Shown piece by piece: positions 50,549 through 59,280 of a DNA stretch of 64,000 bases. Position 1 is the stretch's first letter. Each line of letters starts with the position of its first letter. The stretch is from Pantoea alhagi (GTDB lineage: Bacteria; Pseudomonadota; Gammaproteobacteria; Enterobacterales; Enterobacteriaceae). The stretch spans positions 3,162,001 through 3,226,000 of the forward strand of contig NZ_CP019706.1 in NCBI RefSeq assembly GCF_002101395.1. The letters are read 5' to 3'. The notes under the pieces are model-generated. The model saw only the letters and a list, made by a program, of their open reading frames with translations, searched no databases and was not told where the DNA came from. Made by a program: the position numbers and the translations under genes.

Positions 50549-51316
50549 TTATCCGGTTACCATCACAGGCTGCAGACGAGCCTGCGGGTCCTGCCGGTAA
50601 AAATGCGTCATACGCTGATAAAAGGCAGGAAAACGCTGCGCCAGAAGCTCAGGCGCGCTGAAGAAATATTCCGACAGCACGGCAAAGCACTCTGCGGGAT
50701 CGGAAGCCGCATAGGCATCAATACTGGCAGCGCTTTCGCCAACCAGATCGATCTCTTCCTGAATCGATTCCATCGCCGCGTGCAGATCCTGCTCCCAGGG
50801 GGCCACTTCACGTAGCGGAATGGGCGGTACGCCGTTGGTAAAGCCGCTGCCGCGCGCATCCAGCTTATGCGCGACTTCATGAATAATCAGGTTGAATCCG
50901 CTCAGATCGAACGAATCCTGAATATCGAGCCAGTTCAGAATAATCGGTCCCTGTTGCCAGCTCTGTCCCGACTGTACGCTGCGATCGTTGTGAACCAACC
51001 CATCCTCATCCTGCCAGCTCTCTTCGGACACGAAAGGGGCGGGATAGATTAACACTTCATGAAATCCATCCAGCCACTCCAGCCCCAGCTTTAATACCGG
51101 CAGGCAAAATAGCAGGGCGATACGCGCACTGTGCAAAGTATCCAGCTGCAGCCCGGCCAACGGAACGAGCCGCTTTTGATGCAAAAAGCGTTGCGCCAGC
51201 TGAATCAGCGCTTGCTCTTCATCAGGATGTAATGAAGCAAAGATCGGCACCGCCAGCGCCTGTTCCCAGGGAAGAGGCGTCGGTGAGACCTTTTCTTTCC
51301 ATGGCCATTTGATCAT
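50549..51316 (-). CDS. mtfA: MtfA, Mlc titration factor / zinc aminopeptidase
   Basis: 255 residues from the ATG at 51316 (MIKWPWK, as in E. coli; an upstream frame is rejected). The HExxH zinc motif is in NLIIHEVAHKLD at about residue 150, and the third ligand region AASDPAECFAVLSEYFFSAPE follows. MtfA binds the repressor Mlc and relieves its repression of ptsG and related genes; it also has peptidase activity. Its length is slightly shorter than E. coli (265) owing to the C-terminus. Confidence 0.96.
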   Translation of the reverse strand: MIKWPWKEKVSPTPLPWEQALAVPIFASLHPDEEQALIQLAQRFLHQKRLVPLAGLQLDTLHSARIALLFCLPVLKLGLEWLDGFHEVLIYPAPFVSEESWQDEDGLVHNDRSVQSGQSWQQGPIILNWLDIQDSFDLSGFNLIIHEVAHKLDARGSGFTNGVPPIPLREVAPWEQDLHAAMESIQEEIDLVGESAASIDAYAASDPAECFAVLSEYFFSAPELLAQRFPAFYQRMTHFYRQDPQARLQPVMVTG

Positions 51317-51424
51317 CGCAATATTCACTCTGCGCAACGTTATTCACGGCGTACCATGCCGCAGCATGACGTTTCACGCAACCGCTGGACGCGCTAAAGC
51401 GGCGCAACGTCACAGCCTGACTGC

Positions 51425-52087
51425 TCAGGCACGGCGAAATTCAATCACCCAAACCCACGGGTTGACCTCCCAGCTGGTGCCGCCGTACTGTTTTTCCCAC
51501 GCTTTACGATAAGCCTCTTTCGGCGCGATAGATTCGCTGTTCATCGTAAAAAAGTGGTTTAAAAAGTGGGAGTCGGTTTGCACGCCTTCTGCCATCACGT
51601 CGTCATCGCTGATATCCTGGATGCGCTCAGCACGCACGTTGGTAATCAACAAATCGATACGGCTGGCCCAGCGGGGCATATGGATCCCGGTCTGCCAGCC
51701 AAAGGTTTCGCTTTCCTGATCGTGCTGCAGGCCCAGTTCCCGGTTATCGGCGCGATACTGGCAATATTTTGCCTGACGAAAACTGCCCGGCGACCGTTCA
51801 TACGCCTGTAGCTGTTCTGCTGGCACTATTGGGCCACGCCAGGTTTCACGTACCCAGAGCCGATCGCCCGGCTGGCCGTAAGGGCACTGATAACTCAGGT
51901 TAGCCATACTCATCATTTTTTTGCCGTGCAAGTAGTTACCTGTTACATCAACAACGTAGCAACCTTCATGATTATCTTGTCCCGGGCCGAAAGGCTGAGA
52001 CTTCATAATTCGCCGGGTTTGAGTTTGCTGGCCAGCCAACAGAGCGCGTACACGTTGTTCAGAGAACAGAATTGGCCTTTCTTTCAT
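51425..52087 (-). CDS. ASCH-type, phage-related protein of unknown function
   Basis: 220 residues beginning KERPILFSEQRVRALLAGQQTQTRR, with YGQPGDRLWVRETW and MPRWASRIDLLITNVRAERIQDI, then WVWVIEF at the end. This set is typical of proteins often annotated as phage morphogenetic or ASCH/PUA-like, common in enterobacterial prophages and also in chromosomes. The PUA-like ASCH fold suggests RNA or modified-nucleotide binding; the function is not known. No other phage gene is near, so it may be a domesticated remnant. Start preceded by CGAGGTAGAC. Confidence 0.7.
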   Translation of the reverse strand: MKERPILFSEQRVRALLAGQQTQTRRIMKSQPFGPGQDNHEGCYVVDVTGNYLHGKKMMSMANLSYQCPYGQPGDRLWVRETWRGPIVPAEQLQAYERSPGSFRQAKYCQYRADNRELGLQHDQESETFGWQTGIHMPRWASRIDLLITNVRAERIQDISDDDVMAEGVQTDSHFLNHFFTMNSESIAPKEAYRKAWEKQYGGTSWEVNPWVWVIEFRRA

Positions 52088-52722
52088 GTCTACCTCGTTG
52101 TTCTTCTTTTCTTAACTTCCCGGTAATGCTGTTTGGAACAGACAATAGGATAAATCCTAACATTACTGATGATAAAAGGGGCGTTCATTTCAATATTTAT
52201 TCATGAGAACATCTTATGAAATGGGCCGCTTTACTGCAAAAGGTCTGTTTGCCCGGATAGCGTCTGGAAACATTACCGAGTGCGTTGAAAGATATTCGCG
52301 TCTCATTGATTTATTGTATATTTTTACAGTGTCTTAACCGCCAGTAAAGCAATTAGCCATTCTTTAAGGGAATGAGTTTGGCTTAAGCGATGACCGCTCC
52401 AATATGGCACAAGCTGGTCGGACATGCAGTAGGCTTGTTGTCTGATTTATTGCTCAATCATTAACGTTTATAATATTTAAAGATTTATTTTTGCCAGATG
52501 AAACGTGATGGCTGTTGCAATTGTGTTGTTATTTTGTAATGAGGGCACTATAACTTGATGTAGATCGCATTTTAAAAAGTGGCTTTACATGAATTGCAAT
52601 GCTGGCCTGCATCATCAGGCTGTCATACAAGAACGGTATATCCGCAGAAGGAGCAGGCTGCTCCTGTTCCCGCATACTGTCCTGCCATTTGCACCTCTGC
52701 TTATAATAAAAAGGAGAAGATG
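52088..52722. other. 635-base intergenic region upstream of yedJ
   Basis: AT-rich with no reliable gene. An RcsAB-like box is listed separately. A GGAGCAG-GCT-CTGCTCC-like hairpin lies at about 52650-52665 in the yedJ leader. The length leaves room for a small RNA or a lost gene. Confidence 0.5.
52146..52159. promoter_or_regulatory. RcsAB-box-like palindrome
   Basis: TAGGATAAATCCTA matches the RcsAB consensus TAAGAATATTCCTA at 10 of 14 positions, including the right arm TCCTA. It lies 59 bases upstream of the ASCH-type gene start. Confidence 0.45.
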
Positions 52723-53427
52723 ATGTCTTTGACTCTCTGGCAATCCCGCTTTGAAAACTGGCTGCATGCCAGCTGGCCGCAGGACGATAAAGCTCATGAT
52801 ATTGCGCATCTGCGGCGTGTCTGGCAAAGCGCACAGCGCATTATGCAGGGTACTAACGCCGATCCGCTGGTGGTAATGACCGCCTGTTATTTTCACGACG
52901 TGGTCAATTTGCCGAAAAATCATCCGCAGCGGCATCTGGCATCCAGCAAGGCGGCAGTAGAAACCCGCCGTATCCTGAACGAAGATTTCCCTGATTTTCC
53001 TGTTGAGCTGCATAATGCTGTTGCACATGCGGTGCAGGCGCACAGTTTCAGCGCCGGCATCAAACCGGAAACGCTGGAGGCGCGCATCGTTCAGGATGCG
53101 GATCGGCTGGAATCATTAGGCGCGATAGGCCTGGCGCGGGTATTTTATACCTCCGGCGCATTAGGCCGGGCGCTGTTTGACAGCGAAGACCCTCTGGGGC
53201 GCGATCGTCAACTGGACGACACCAGCTGGACCCTGGATCATTTCCAAAAGAAACTGCTGCGGCTGCCCGATACTATGCAAACCGCAGAGGGCAAGCGGCT
53301 GGCCCGACACAACGTTGCCTTTCTGGTGACCTATATGGCCAAGCTGTGCGCAGAGCTACAGGGAGACCTGGTTTCGCTGGATGAATCCGTGTTGCGTGAC
53401 TTCACTCCGGCATTGGGCGAATATTAA
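52723..53427 (+). CDS. yedJ: YedJ, HD-domain phosphohydrolase
   Basis: 234 residues from the ATG at 52723 (AAGGAG six bases ahead; ATG at 52720 also possible; the long upstream frame is non-coding). HD metal motif: H in DIAHLRRVW, HD in CYFHDVV and the last D in IVQDADRLESLGAIG. This matches E. coli YedJ, a metal-dependent phosphohydrolase of uncertain substrate. The neighbour relation to dcm is preserved, though three other genes now lie between. Confidence 0.93.
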   Translation: MSLTLWQSRFENWLHASWPQDDKAHDIAHLRRVWQSAQRIMQGTNADPLVVMTACYFHDVVNLPKNHPQRHLASSKAAVETRRILNEDFPDFPVELHNAVAHAVQAHSFSAGIKPETLEARIVQDADRLESLGAIGLARVFYTSGALGRALFDSEDPLGRDRQLDDTSWTLDHFQKKLLRLPDTMQTAEGKRLARHNVAFLVTYMAKLCAELQGDLVSLDESVLRDFTPALGEY

Positions 53428-53496
53428 ATTTTTGTGACAGTCTGTTAAATTCCCGGCTGTTCCGCTACGTTGACCCAAACAACCAGGAGAAATGGT

Positions 53497-53778
53497 ATGA
53501 CTGACACGGTTAGCTTAACTATTAAAATTGATCCGAACCTAAAAGAAACCTTGAAAACGCTGGCGCTGGAAAACCAGCTGTCGCTGAGCCAGGAAGTGAG
53601 CCAGCGCTTACAGGCCAGCTTATTGACCCAGCCGCATCCGGCCATTGATAACCAGCATACCCAGGAAATTGATGCCCAGGAAACGGCAGGGCAGGAAGAA
53701 GATGACGCGCCACAGCTAACCAGCAGCGAGCTGAAACAAATTCGCACGCTGCTGAAAAAAAGCAAAAAGAAGAAATAA
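53497..53778 (+). CDS. Small ribbon-helix-helix-like protein
   Basis: 93 residues from the ATG at 53497 with AGGAGAAATGGT ahead. The first 45 residues (VSLTIKIDPNLKETLKTLA, LSLSQEVSQRLQASL) have the strand-helix-helix pattern of Arc/MetJ/CopG-type DNA-binding proteins. An acidic Gln-rich spacer follows, then a Lys-rich end (LKQIRTLLKKSKKKK). No toxin gene follows; its stop codon abuts the stop of the convergent chemoreceptor gene with no spacing. It could be a solitary regulator or antitoxin-like protein. Confidence 0.7.
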   Translation: MTDTVSLTIKIDPNLKETLKTLALENQLSLSQEVSQRLQASLLTQPHPAIDNQHTQEIDAQETAGQEEDDAPQLTSSELKQIRTLLKKSKKKK

Positions 53779-55365
53779 TTACAGGCTGAACTGGCGCACG
53801 CTTGCAGAAAGACGCTGCGCCTGTTCGATCAAAATTTGAGAGGCGCTGGCGCTTTGCTGTGACAGCGCTTCATTTTGTTCTACCTGTTGCGCCATTCTTG
53901 AAATTTCCGCTGCAATCTTACCAACGCGCTCGCTTTGTGCCGTCGCATTCTGTTCCAGCTCCGCCAGCAGTACCACAACGCCGGATACTTCCTTACGAAT
54001 CTGATCGTAGAGGGCTTCCAGCGCCTGCACGCGTTCCGAGCCGGTTGAGATATGCTGATGCGTATGTTGGATCCGCCGATCGATTTCACGCGTGGAATGA
54101 CTGCTCTGATTCGAGAGCAAGCCGATCTCTTTCGCGACGATGGAAAAACCACGACCATACGCGCCGGCATGAGCCGATTCAATGGCGGCGTTCAGCGCCA
54201 GCATCCGCGTCTGGAGCGATAACCCTTCCAGCAAACTGACAATGCCTGAAATTTCACCTGAAGCCAGTACGATATCGCGCATGTGCGTATCCACCTGACT
54301 CACCATTTCGCCGCAGCGCTGGGTCAGCGTATCGGTGTGTTGCACCTGTCGGGTAGCGTGTTGAGTAAAGCGGCTGCTGCTTTCGACTTCCTCCGCCATA
54401 CGTGTCAGACGCGCAGAAATATGGGCAAAGGCGCTGCTCTGTTGCTGATTACTGTTATTTAGCGTGTCGCTGTGCTGTACGATCCCTTCGGCGCTCTGCA
54501 TAACCGCATCGGCAATGCCGTTAATCTCGCTGACAATATGCTGCAAACCCTGCTGCATTTGCCGCATGGCCTGCCACAGACGTTGCATCTCATGCGATTG
54601 TCGCCCCGACTCCGATAAGGGCTGCGTCAAATTACCGGTGGCAATATGCTTCAGCTCGATGGTGGCCTGGGTCAGCGGTTGCAGAACGCCGCGCAGCAAC
54701 AGCCCTCCCGCCACCACCAGCATCGCTAACAAAAGCAGAGAAAAGAACAAAAGCAGATTGCGGCTGTCGGTCAGCGAACGCAGCGTGATCTGATTGGTGG
54801 CGCTCGCCTGCCGATCGGCCTGGGCCTGGGTGGCGTGCCACGCCTCGCTAAACTGCTGCTGAAAAGCTTCCATCGGCACCATAAAAAAACCGTCAATACT
54901 GTTATCGTTCAGGCTTTTTAACTGCTCCTGCAGACCGCTTGCCAGCTGATGAAAACTTTGCGCCAGCGGGCTATCAGACGGCGCGCCGTAACGGGTAAAG
55001 GCTTCCTGCGCCTGGGTGAGGGCCTCTGCTGCGCTGGCTGCCAGTGGTTTCCAGCTATCCACCGATCCGGTTTCTTTGTCCTGCATAAACCAGATGCCGG
55101 CGCGATGGCTGTTATCGCTGGCCGTCAGCAGCGCAACGCGGGCATTTTCCAGCAGCGCCTGGCGTTGATGCAGCTGCTGCGCGATTTCTACTGAAGTATG
55201 GGTATGGCTGACAGAGCGGGTCAGGATCAGCACGCTGGTGCACTGAAGCAGGCAGAACAGACCCAGAAAAAGCCAGAATGCCGCGCTAAGGCTGAATAAA
55301 AACTCAGGCAAACGAAAACGTAAAGGGCGCACCAGGCGCAACGGAAGCACTGAAAGTAGCGACAT
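53779..55365 (-). CDS. Methyl-accepting chemotaxis protein, divergent signalling tip
   Basis: 528 residues from the ATG at 55365 (AAAGGATT ahead). Transmembrane helices at about 17-42 and 195-220 frame a periplasmic four-helix-type sensor (ENARVALLTASDNSHRAGIWF). HAMP follows (about 220-270) and then the long cytoplasmic hairpin. Its tip, TRMLALNAAIESAHAGAYGRGFSIVAKEIGLLSNQS, departs from the usual TN(I/L)LALNAAIEAARAGE-GRGFAVVA-EVR in several kinase-contact positions. It may therefore signal poorly to CheA/CheW or to a separate array. No NWETF-type methylation tether at the C-terminus. The ligand is unknown. Confidence 0.9.
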   Translation of the reverse strand: MSLLSVLPLRLVRPLRFRLPEFLFSLSAAFWLFLGLFCLLQCTSVLILTRSVSHTHTSVEIAQQLHQRQALLENARVALLTASDNSHRAGIWFMQDKETGSVDSWKPLAASAAEALTQAQEAFTRYGAPSDSPLAQSFHQLASGLQEQLKSLNDNSIDGFFMVPMEAFQQQFSEAWHATQAQADRQASATNQITLRSLTDSRNLLLFFSLLLLAMLVVAGGLLLRGVLQPLTQATIELKHIATGNLTQPLSESGRQSHEMQRLWQAMRQMQQGLQHIVSEINGIADAVMQSAEGIVQHSDTLNNSNQQQSSAFAHISARLTRMAEEVESSSRFTQHATRQVQHTDTLTQRCGEMVSQVDTHMRDIVLASGEISGIVSLLEGLSLQTRMLALNAAIESAHAGAYGRGFSIVAKEIGLLSNQSSHSTREIDRRIQHTHQHISTGSERVQALEALYDQIRKEVSGVVVLLAELEQNATAQSERVGKIAAEISRMAQQVEQNEALSQQSASASQILIEQAQRLSASVRQFSL

Positions 55366-55493
55366 AATCCTTTCCATAAAAATAAAAAGGAGTATTGGCG
55401 CGACTGATGTCAATTTTGTGACAGCGGCGGCGCCAGGAGCAGTTTCGGTAGTTCTGCTGGCATTAAGACAAATCTGAGGAGGATAGCGCGGCG

Positions 55494-56150
55494 TTAGCTT
55501 TCTTCATCGCCGTAATAGACCACGCCCAGCCTGATTAATGGACGGCCCTGAGATTTACGATGCAAATTGCTGTCGCGCAGCGAGTAAACGCAGCCACAGT
55601 ATTCTTGCTGATAAAAACGTTCGCGCTTGCTGATTTCAATCATTCGCGCCGAGCCGCCTTTTTTACGCCAGTTGTAATCCCAGTAAGTCATACCCTGATA
55701 AGGGGCCGCCGCACGCTCTCCGCAGTCGTTGATTTGCTGCATATTCTTCCAGCGGGAAATGCCTAATGAGCTGGAAATGACCGGAAAGCCATGCTCCCAG
55801 GCATACAGCGCGGTGCGTTCAAAACGCATATCAAAGCACATGGTGCAGCGCACACCACGTTCCGGCTCCCATTCCATGCCTTTGGCACGCTCAAACCAGT
55901 TATCGGTGTCGTAATCGGCATCGACAAAAGGCACGCCATGTTTTTCCGCAAAGCGGATATTTTCCTCTTTGCGCAGCAGATACTCTTTCTGCGGATGAAT
56001 ATTGGGATTGTAAAAGAAAATGGTGTAATCGATGCCGGAAGCGTGTAGCGCTTCCATCACTTCGCCGGAGCAGGGCGCACAGCAGGAGTGTAATAAAAGC
56101 TTGTTAGCGCCGTTGGGTAATGACAGCTGCGGTCGTTCAGTTCCGCTCAT
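55494..56150 (-). CDS. queH: QueH, epoxyqueuosine reductase (iron-sulfur)
   Basis: 218 residues. The cluster and catalytic Cys are visible: HSCCAPCS near residue 22, RCTMCFDMRFERTA near 100, and the pair in QEYCGCVYS near 185. This is the DUF208 family shown to replace QueG in the last step of queuosine formation in tRNAs with GUN anticodons, which include the tRNA-Asn genes here. E. coli uses QueG and lacks QueH, so its presence is a lineage feature. Divergent from dcm. Confidence 0.92.
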   Translation of the reverse strand: MSGTERPQLSLPNGANKLLLHSCCAPCSGEVMEALHASGIDYTIFFYNPNIHPQKEYLLRKEENIRFAEKHGVPFVDADYDTDNWFERAKGMEWEPERGVRCTMCFDMRFERTALYAWEHGFPVISSSLGISRWKNMQQINDCGERAAAPYQGMTYWDYNWRKKGGSARMIEISKRERFYQQEYCGCVYSLRDSNLHRKSQGRPLIRLGVVYYGDEES

Positions 56151-56303
56151 TTCAGCTCTCCTGATGTTTTATTACGGCCAGTTTAGGGGCCATGCGCTGT
56201 GTTGTCACCCCGGAGGCGTTTAAAAAGCAATAATGCTAATCAATGGAGCGCTGGGTCAAACAGGTGATACACTTGCGGCACTTTTTCCCAAAACAGCAGA
56301 GTT

Positions 56304-57716
56304 ATGAGCGAATTTGACCAGGTAGCGCTTCAGCTGGCTCAGCAGGCGCAGGCCGACGAGCAGCAGAAACGGATGGAAGATAGTCAGCTGCTGCTGCAGG
56401 TGCTGGAGGTTTACGATCGGAAAACCGTAGCGGCCTGTCTGCGTCAGCTAAATCAAAATGAATGGACGCGCGAATCGCTCAGCCGCTGGCTGGCTGGTAA
56501 GAGTAGTCAGCGCGCGCTTACTGCGGCAGAAGTGGCTCTGTTACAGCAGATGCTGCCGGCGCCGCCTGCGCATCATCCCAACTACGCGTTTCGTTTTATC
56601 GATCTGTTTGCCGGTATCGGCGGCATTCGCAGCGGCTTTGAAGCCATCGGCGGGCAGTGCGTATTTACCAGCGAGTGGAATAAACATGCGGTGCGCACCT
56701 ATAAAGCCAACTGGTATTGCGATGAACAGCAGCATCGCTTTAATCAGGATATTCGGGATGTCACGCTAAGCCAGCACGCCGATATTGATGAGCAAACGGC
56801 GTGGGAGCATATCAATCAACAGATCCCCAGTCATGACGTGCTGCTGGCGGGTTTTCCCTGTCAGCCTTTTTCGCTGGCGGGCGTATCGAAGAAAAATGCG
56901 CTAGGACGTGCGCACGGCTTTGCCTGTGAGGCTCAGGGCACGCTGTTTTTCGACGTTGCGCGCATTATTGCCGCCAAAAAGCCGGCAATTTTCGTGCTGG
57001 AAAATGTGAAAAACCTGAAAAGCCATGACCAGGGCAAAACTTTCCGTATCATTATGCAGACGCTGGATGAGCTGGGTTATGAGGTAGCGGATGCCGACGC
57101 GCCGCCGGGGCCGGACCCGAAAATTATCGATGGTCAGCATTTTCTGCCGCAGCACCGTGAACGTATCGTGCTGGTGGGCTTTCGCCGCGAGCTGGGATTA
57201 AAGCCGGGCTTCACCCTGCGCGATATTTCCCGTTTTTGGCCGCAAAAGCGGCGTACGCTGGCGGAGCTGCTGGAGCCGCAGGTAGATGAGAAATATATTC
57301 TGACGCCAACGCTGTGGAAATATCTCTATAACTACGCGCGCAAACATCAGGCGAAGGGCAACGGTTTCGGCTTTGGCCTGTTCGATCCCGCCAGCACGCA
57401 GGGTGTGGTGCGTACGCTTTCGGCACGCTATTACAAAGATGGCTCGGAAATTCTTATCGATCGCGGCTGGGATCGCGCGCTTGGCGAAAAAGAGTTTGAT
57501 AACCCGGAGAACCAACAGCGCCGTCCACGGCGTCTGACGCCGCGCGAGTGCGCACGCCTCATGGGTTTTGAAACTCCCGGCGGCAAGAAATTCCGTATTC
57601 CGGTATCGGATACACAAGCCTATCGTCAGTTTGGTAATTCAGTTATCGTGCCAGTGTTTGCAGCGGTAGCAAAACTGTTACAGCCGTGGATAGCGGAAGC
57701 GGTCAGCAAACGCTGA
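56304..57716 (+). CDS. dcm: Dcm, DNA (cytosine-5) methyltransferase
   Basis: 470 residues (E. coli 472). C5-methylase motifs in order: I FIDLFAGIGGIRSGFE, II VFTSEWNKHAVRTYKAN, IV GFPCQPFSLAG with the catalytic Cys, VI FVLENVKNL, VIII QHRERIVLVGF, IX/X at the end with QFGNSVIVPVFAAVA. The N-terminal 80 residues match the Dcm-specific arm. It methylates the inner C of CCWGG. No cognate endonuclease is present, so it is an orphan methylase; Vsr, encoded 1 kb on, repairs the T:G mismatches made when its product deaminates. Confidence 0.97.
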   Translation: MSEFDQVALQLAQQAQADEQQKRMEDSQLLLQVLEVYDRKTVAACLRQLNQNEWTRESLSRWLAGKSSQRALTAAEVALLQQMLPAPPAHHPNYAFRFIDLFAGIGGIRSGFEAIGGQCVFTSEWNKHAVRTYKANWYCDEQQHRFNQDIRDVTLSQHADIDEQTAWEHINQQIPSHDVLLAGFPCQPFSLAGVSKKNALGRAHGFACEAQGTLFFDVARIIAAKKPAIFVLENVKNLKSHDQGKTFRIIMQTLDELGYEVADADAPPGPDPKIIDGQHFLPQHRERIVLVGFRRELGLKPGFTLRDISRFWPQKRRTLAELLEPQVDEKYILTPTLWKYLYNYARKHQAKGNGFGFGLFDPASTQGVVRTLSARYYKDGSEILIDRGWDRALGEKEFDNPENQQRRPRRLTPRECARLMGFETPGGKKFRIPVSDTQAYRQFGNSVIVPVFAAVAKLLQPWIAEAVSKR

Positions 57717-57861
57717 CGCAAGCCGCTGGCCTGCGGACCAGTCATCATCGATGCTCCTGTGCTGAGCAAGCAGTTACTGCAGCTGCATACTCAGTACACC
57801 GGCATGACGCTGCATGCCCGCTAAAGCGCCTGCGACTGGAGCAGGCGTGTCGGCTGCTGGC

Positions 57862-58584
57862 TCAGCCTGGTAACAGCTCATAGCTGATACGTACGCCATT
57901 TTTCACCTTAATTTTACGCAGCGTCAGCTCACCAATTGCTCCGCTATGGGGAACGTGCGTGCCGCCACAGGCAAAAGGACGATAATTGCCAATGGTTACG
58001 ATGCGGAGCTGCGGCTGCTGGGGGATTTTTTCCGCCAGTTCCGGACGCAGAGTGGCGATATCGTTAAAGTTGCTCTCAGTAATAGCGATCGGCAAAGCGG
58101 CGGCCAGCGCTGCGTTAATCTGTTGCTGCGCCTGCTGTAAAAAAGTTTGCGCATCCTGATGCAGTTCGCCCTGCAATTCAACGTAGGCGCCGGGTAAAAA
58201 GTGATGACCTTTATCGGGGATTAAATCGGGCTGCATTGTTTCAACCACGTGGGAAATAAGATGGCCAGCGCTGTGCGAACGCGAAGCCAGTAGGCGAAAT
58301 TCAGCATCAATAGCCAGCGTTACTGGTTCACCTGCTCTCAGCGCGCCAGGTAGTGCCGCAATATAATGACGCACGCTGCCGTCACGCATCAGCGCCAACG
58401 GTGAGTCATACGATTGCCCGCCCAATGTCAGCGTGCCGCGATCGGACATTTGTCCGCCGCCCTGCGGATAAAACGGCGTGCGGTCGGTCGCGAGCCAGGC
58501 ACCTTTTTCATCTGTTCCCCAGGCGATAAGCTGCGCTTCGCAACGTGTGGCTGCAGGTTCGGTACGATAAAGCAGGTCAGTCAT
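57862..58584 (-). CDS. AlaX-type alanyl-tRNA editing protein
   Basis: 240 residues, related to the editing domain of AlaRS. FYPQGGGQMSDRGTL near the start, the HxxxH motif in SHSAGHLISHV and the C-terminal zinc partner CGGTHVPHSGAIG form the metal site. It clears Ser or Gly wrongly attached to tRNA-Ala in trans. The gene lies on the strand opposite to dcm and vsr and between them, whereas in E. coli dcm and vsr overlap. Confidence 0.9.
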   Translation of the reverse strand: MTDLLYRTEPAATRCEAQLIAWGTDEKGAWLATDRTPFYPQGGGQMSDRGTLTLGGQSYDSPLALMRDGSVRHYIAALPGALRAGEPVTLAIDAEFRLLASRSHSAGHLISHVVETMQPDLIPDKGHHFLPGAYVELQGELHQDAQTFLQQAQQQINAALAAALPIAITESNFNDIATLRPELAEKIPQQPQLRIVTIGNYRPFACGGTHVPHSGAIGELTLRKIKVKNGVRISYELLPG

Positions 58585-58726
58585 GAAAGCTCCCGTTAAT
58601 CAGCTATGAAGAATATATCCTGCCATTTTGCATGTATGCTGGCTTGTAAATTATTGCAGTACGCAGGCGGTTTGCTGGTTTTTGCCATCGGCGCATACAC
58701 TGTTTATAAAGCAAAAGGAGAACATT

Positions 58727-59251
58727 ATGGCTGATGTGCATTCGGCTGCTGTACGCAGCAAGAATATGCGCGCAATCCGCACGCGTGATACTGCTATTGA
58801 ACAACGTCTGGGCGCATTGCTGACGGATCGCGGTTTTCAGTTTCGTGTACAGGATAAAAATCTGGCGGGGCGGCCCGATTTTGTGCTGGATGAGGCGCGG
58901 GCGATAATTTTTGTGCATGGCTGCTTCTGGCACCATCATCACTGTTACCTTTTCAAGGTGCCCTCTACCCGCACTGCTTTCTGGATGGGGAAAATAGGCA
59001 GTAATGTCGAGCGTGACCGACGCCATATTGCGCAATTAACGCAGCAGCAGTGGAAGGTGTTAGTGGTCTGGGAATGCGCGCTGCGCGGAAAGCTAAAACT
59101 GGATGATGAGGCGATGGTGAGTCGCCTTGAAGAGTGGATCCTGGCCAGCGACAGCAATGCCGCGATCGATCATCAGGGAATGCATCCGCTGATGCTGGCA
59201 GATGCGCCGGATCGTGCTGCCTCTGGCTTATCAACGCCGGGAGCAAGCTAA
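58727..59251 (+). CDS. vsr: Vsr, very-short-patch repair endonuclease
   Basis: 174 residues from the ATG at 58727 (AAAAGGAGAACATT ahead); the longer frame upstream is spurious. SKNMRAIRTRDTAIEQRLG, GRPDFVLDEARAIIFVHGCFWHHHHCYLF and NVERDRRHIAQL match E. coli Vsr, including the catalytic Asp and the His/Cys zinc-type cluster. Vsr nicks 5' of the T in CTWGG:CCWGG mismatches arising from deaminated Dcm sites. The C-terminus is about 18 residues longer than E. coli Vsr and unrelated to it. Confidence 0.96.
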   Translation: MADVHSAAVRSKNMRAIRTRDTAIEQRLGALLTDRGFQFRVQDKNLAGRPDFVLDEARAIIFVHGCFWHHHHCYLFKVPSTRTAFWMGKIGSNVERDRRHIAQLTQQQWKVLVVWECALRGKLKLDDEAMVSRLEEWILASDSNAAIDHQGMHPLMLADAPDRAASGLSTPGAS

Positions 59252-59280
59252 AGCCGGAGTTTTACTGAGCGTTCAGGAGG

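Noticed and set aside
51425..52087. ASCH-type gene as part of a prophage
   Set aside because: No other phage gene within 10 kb on either side.
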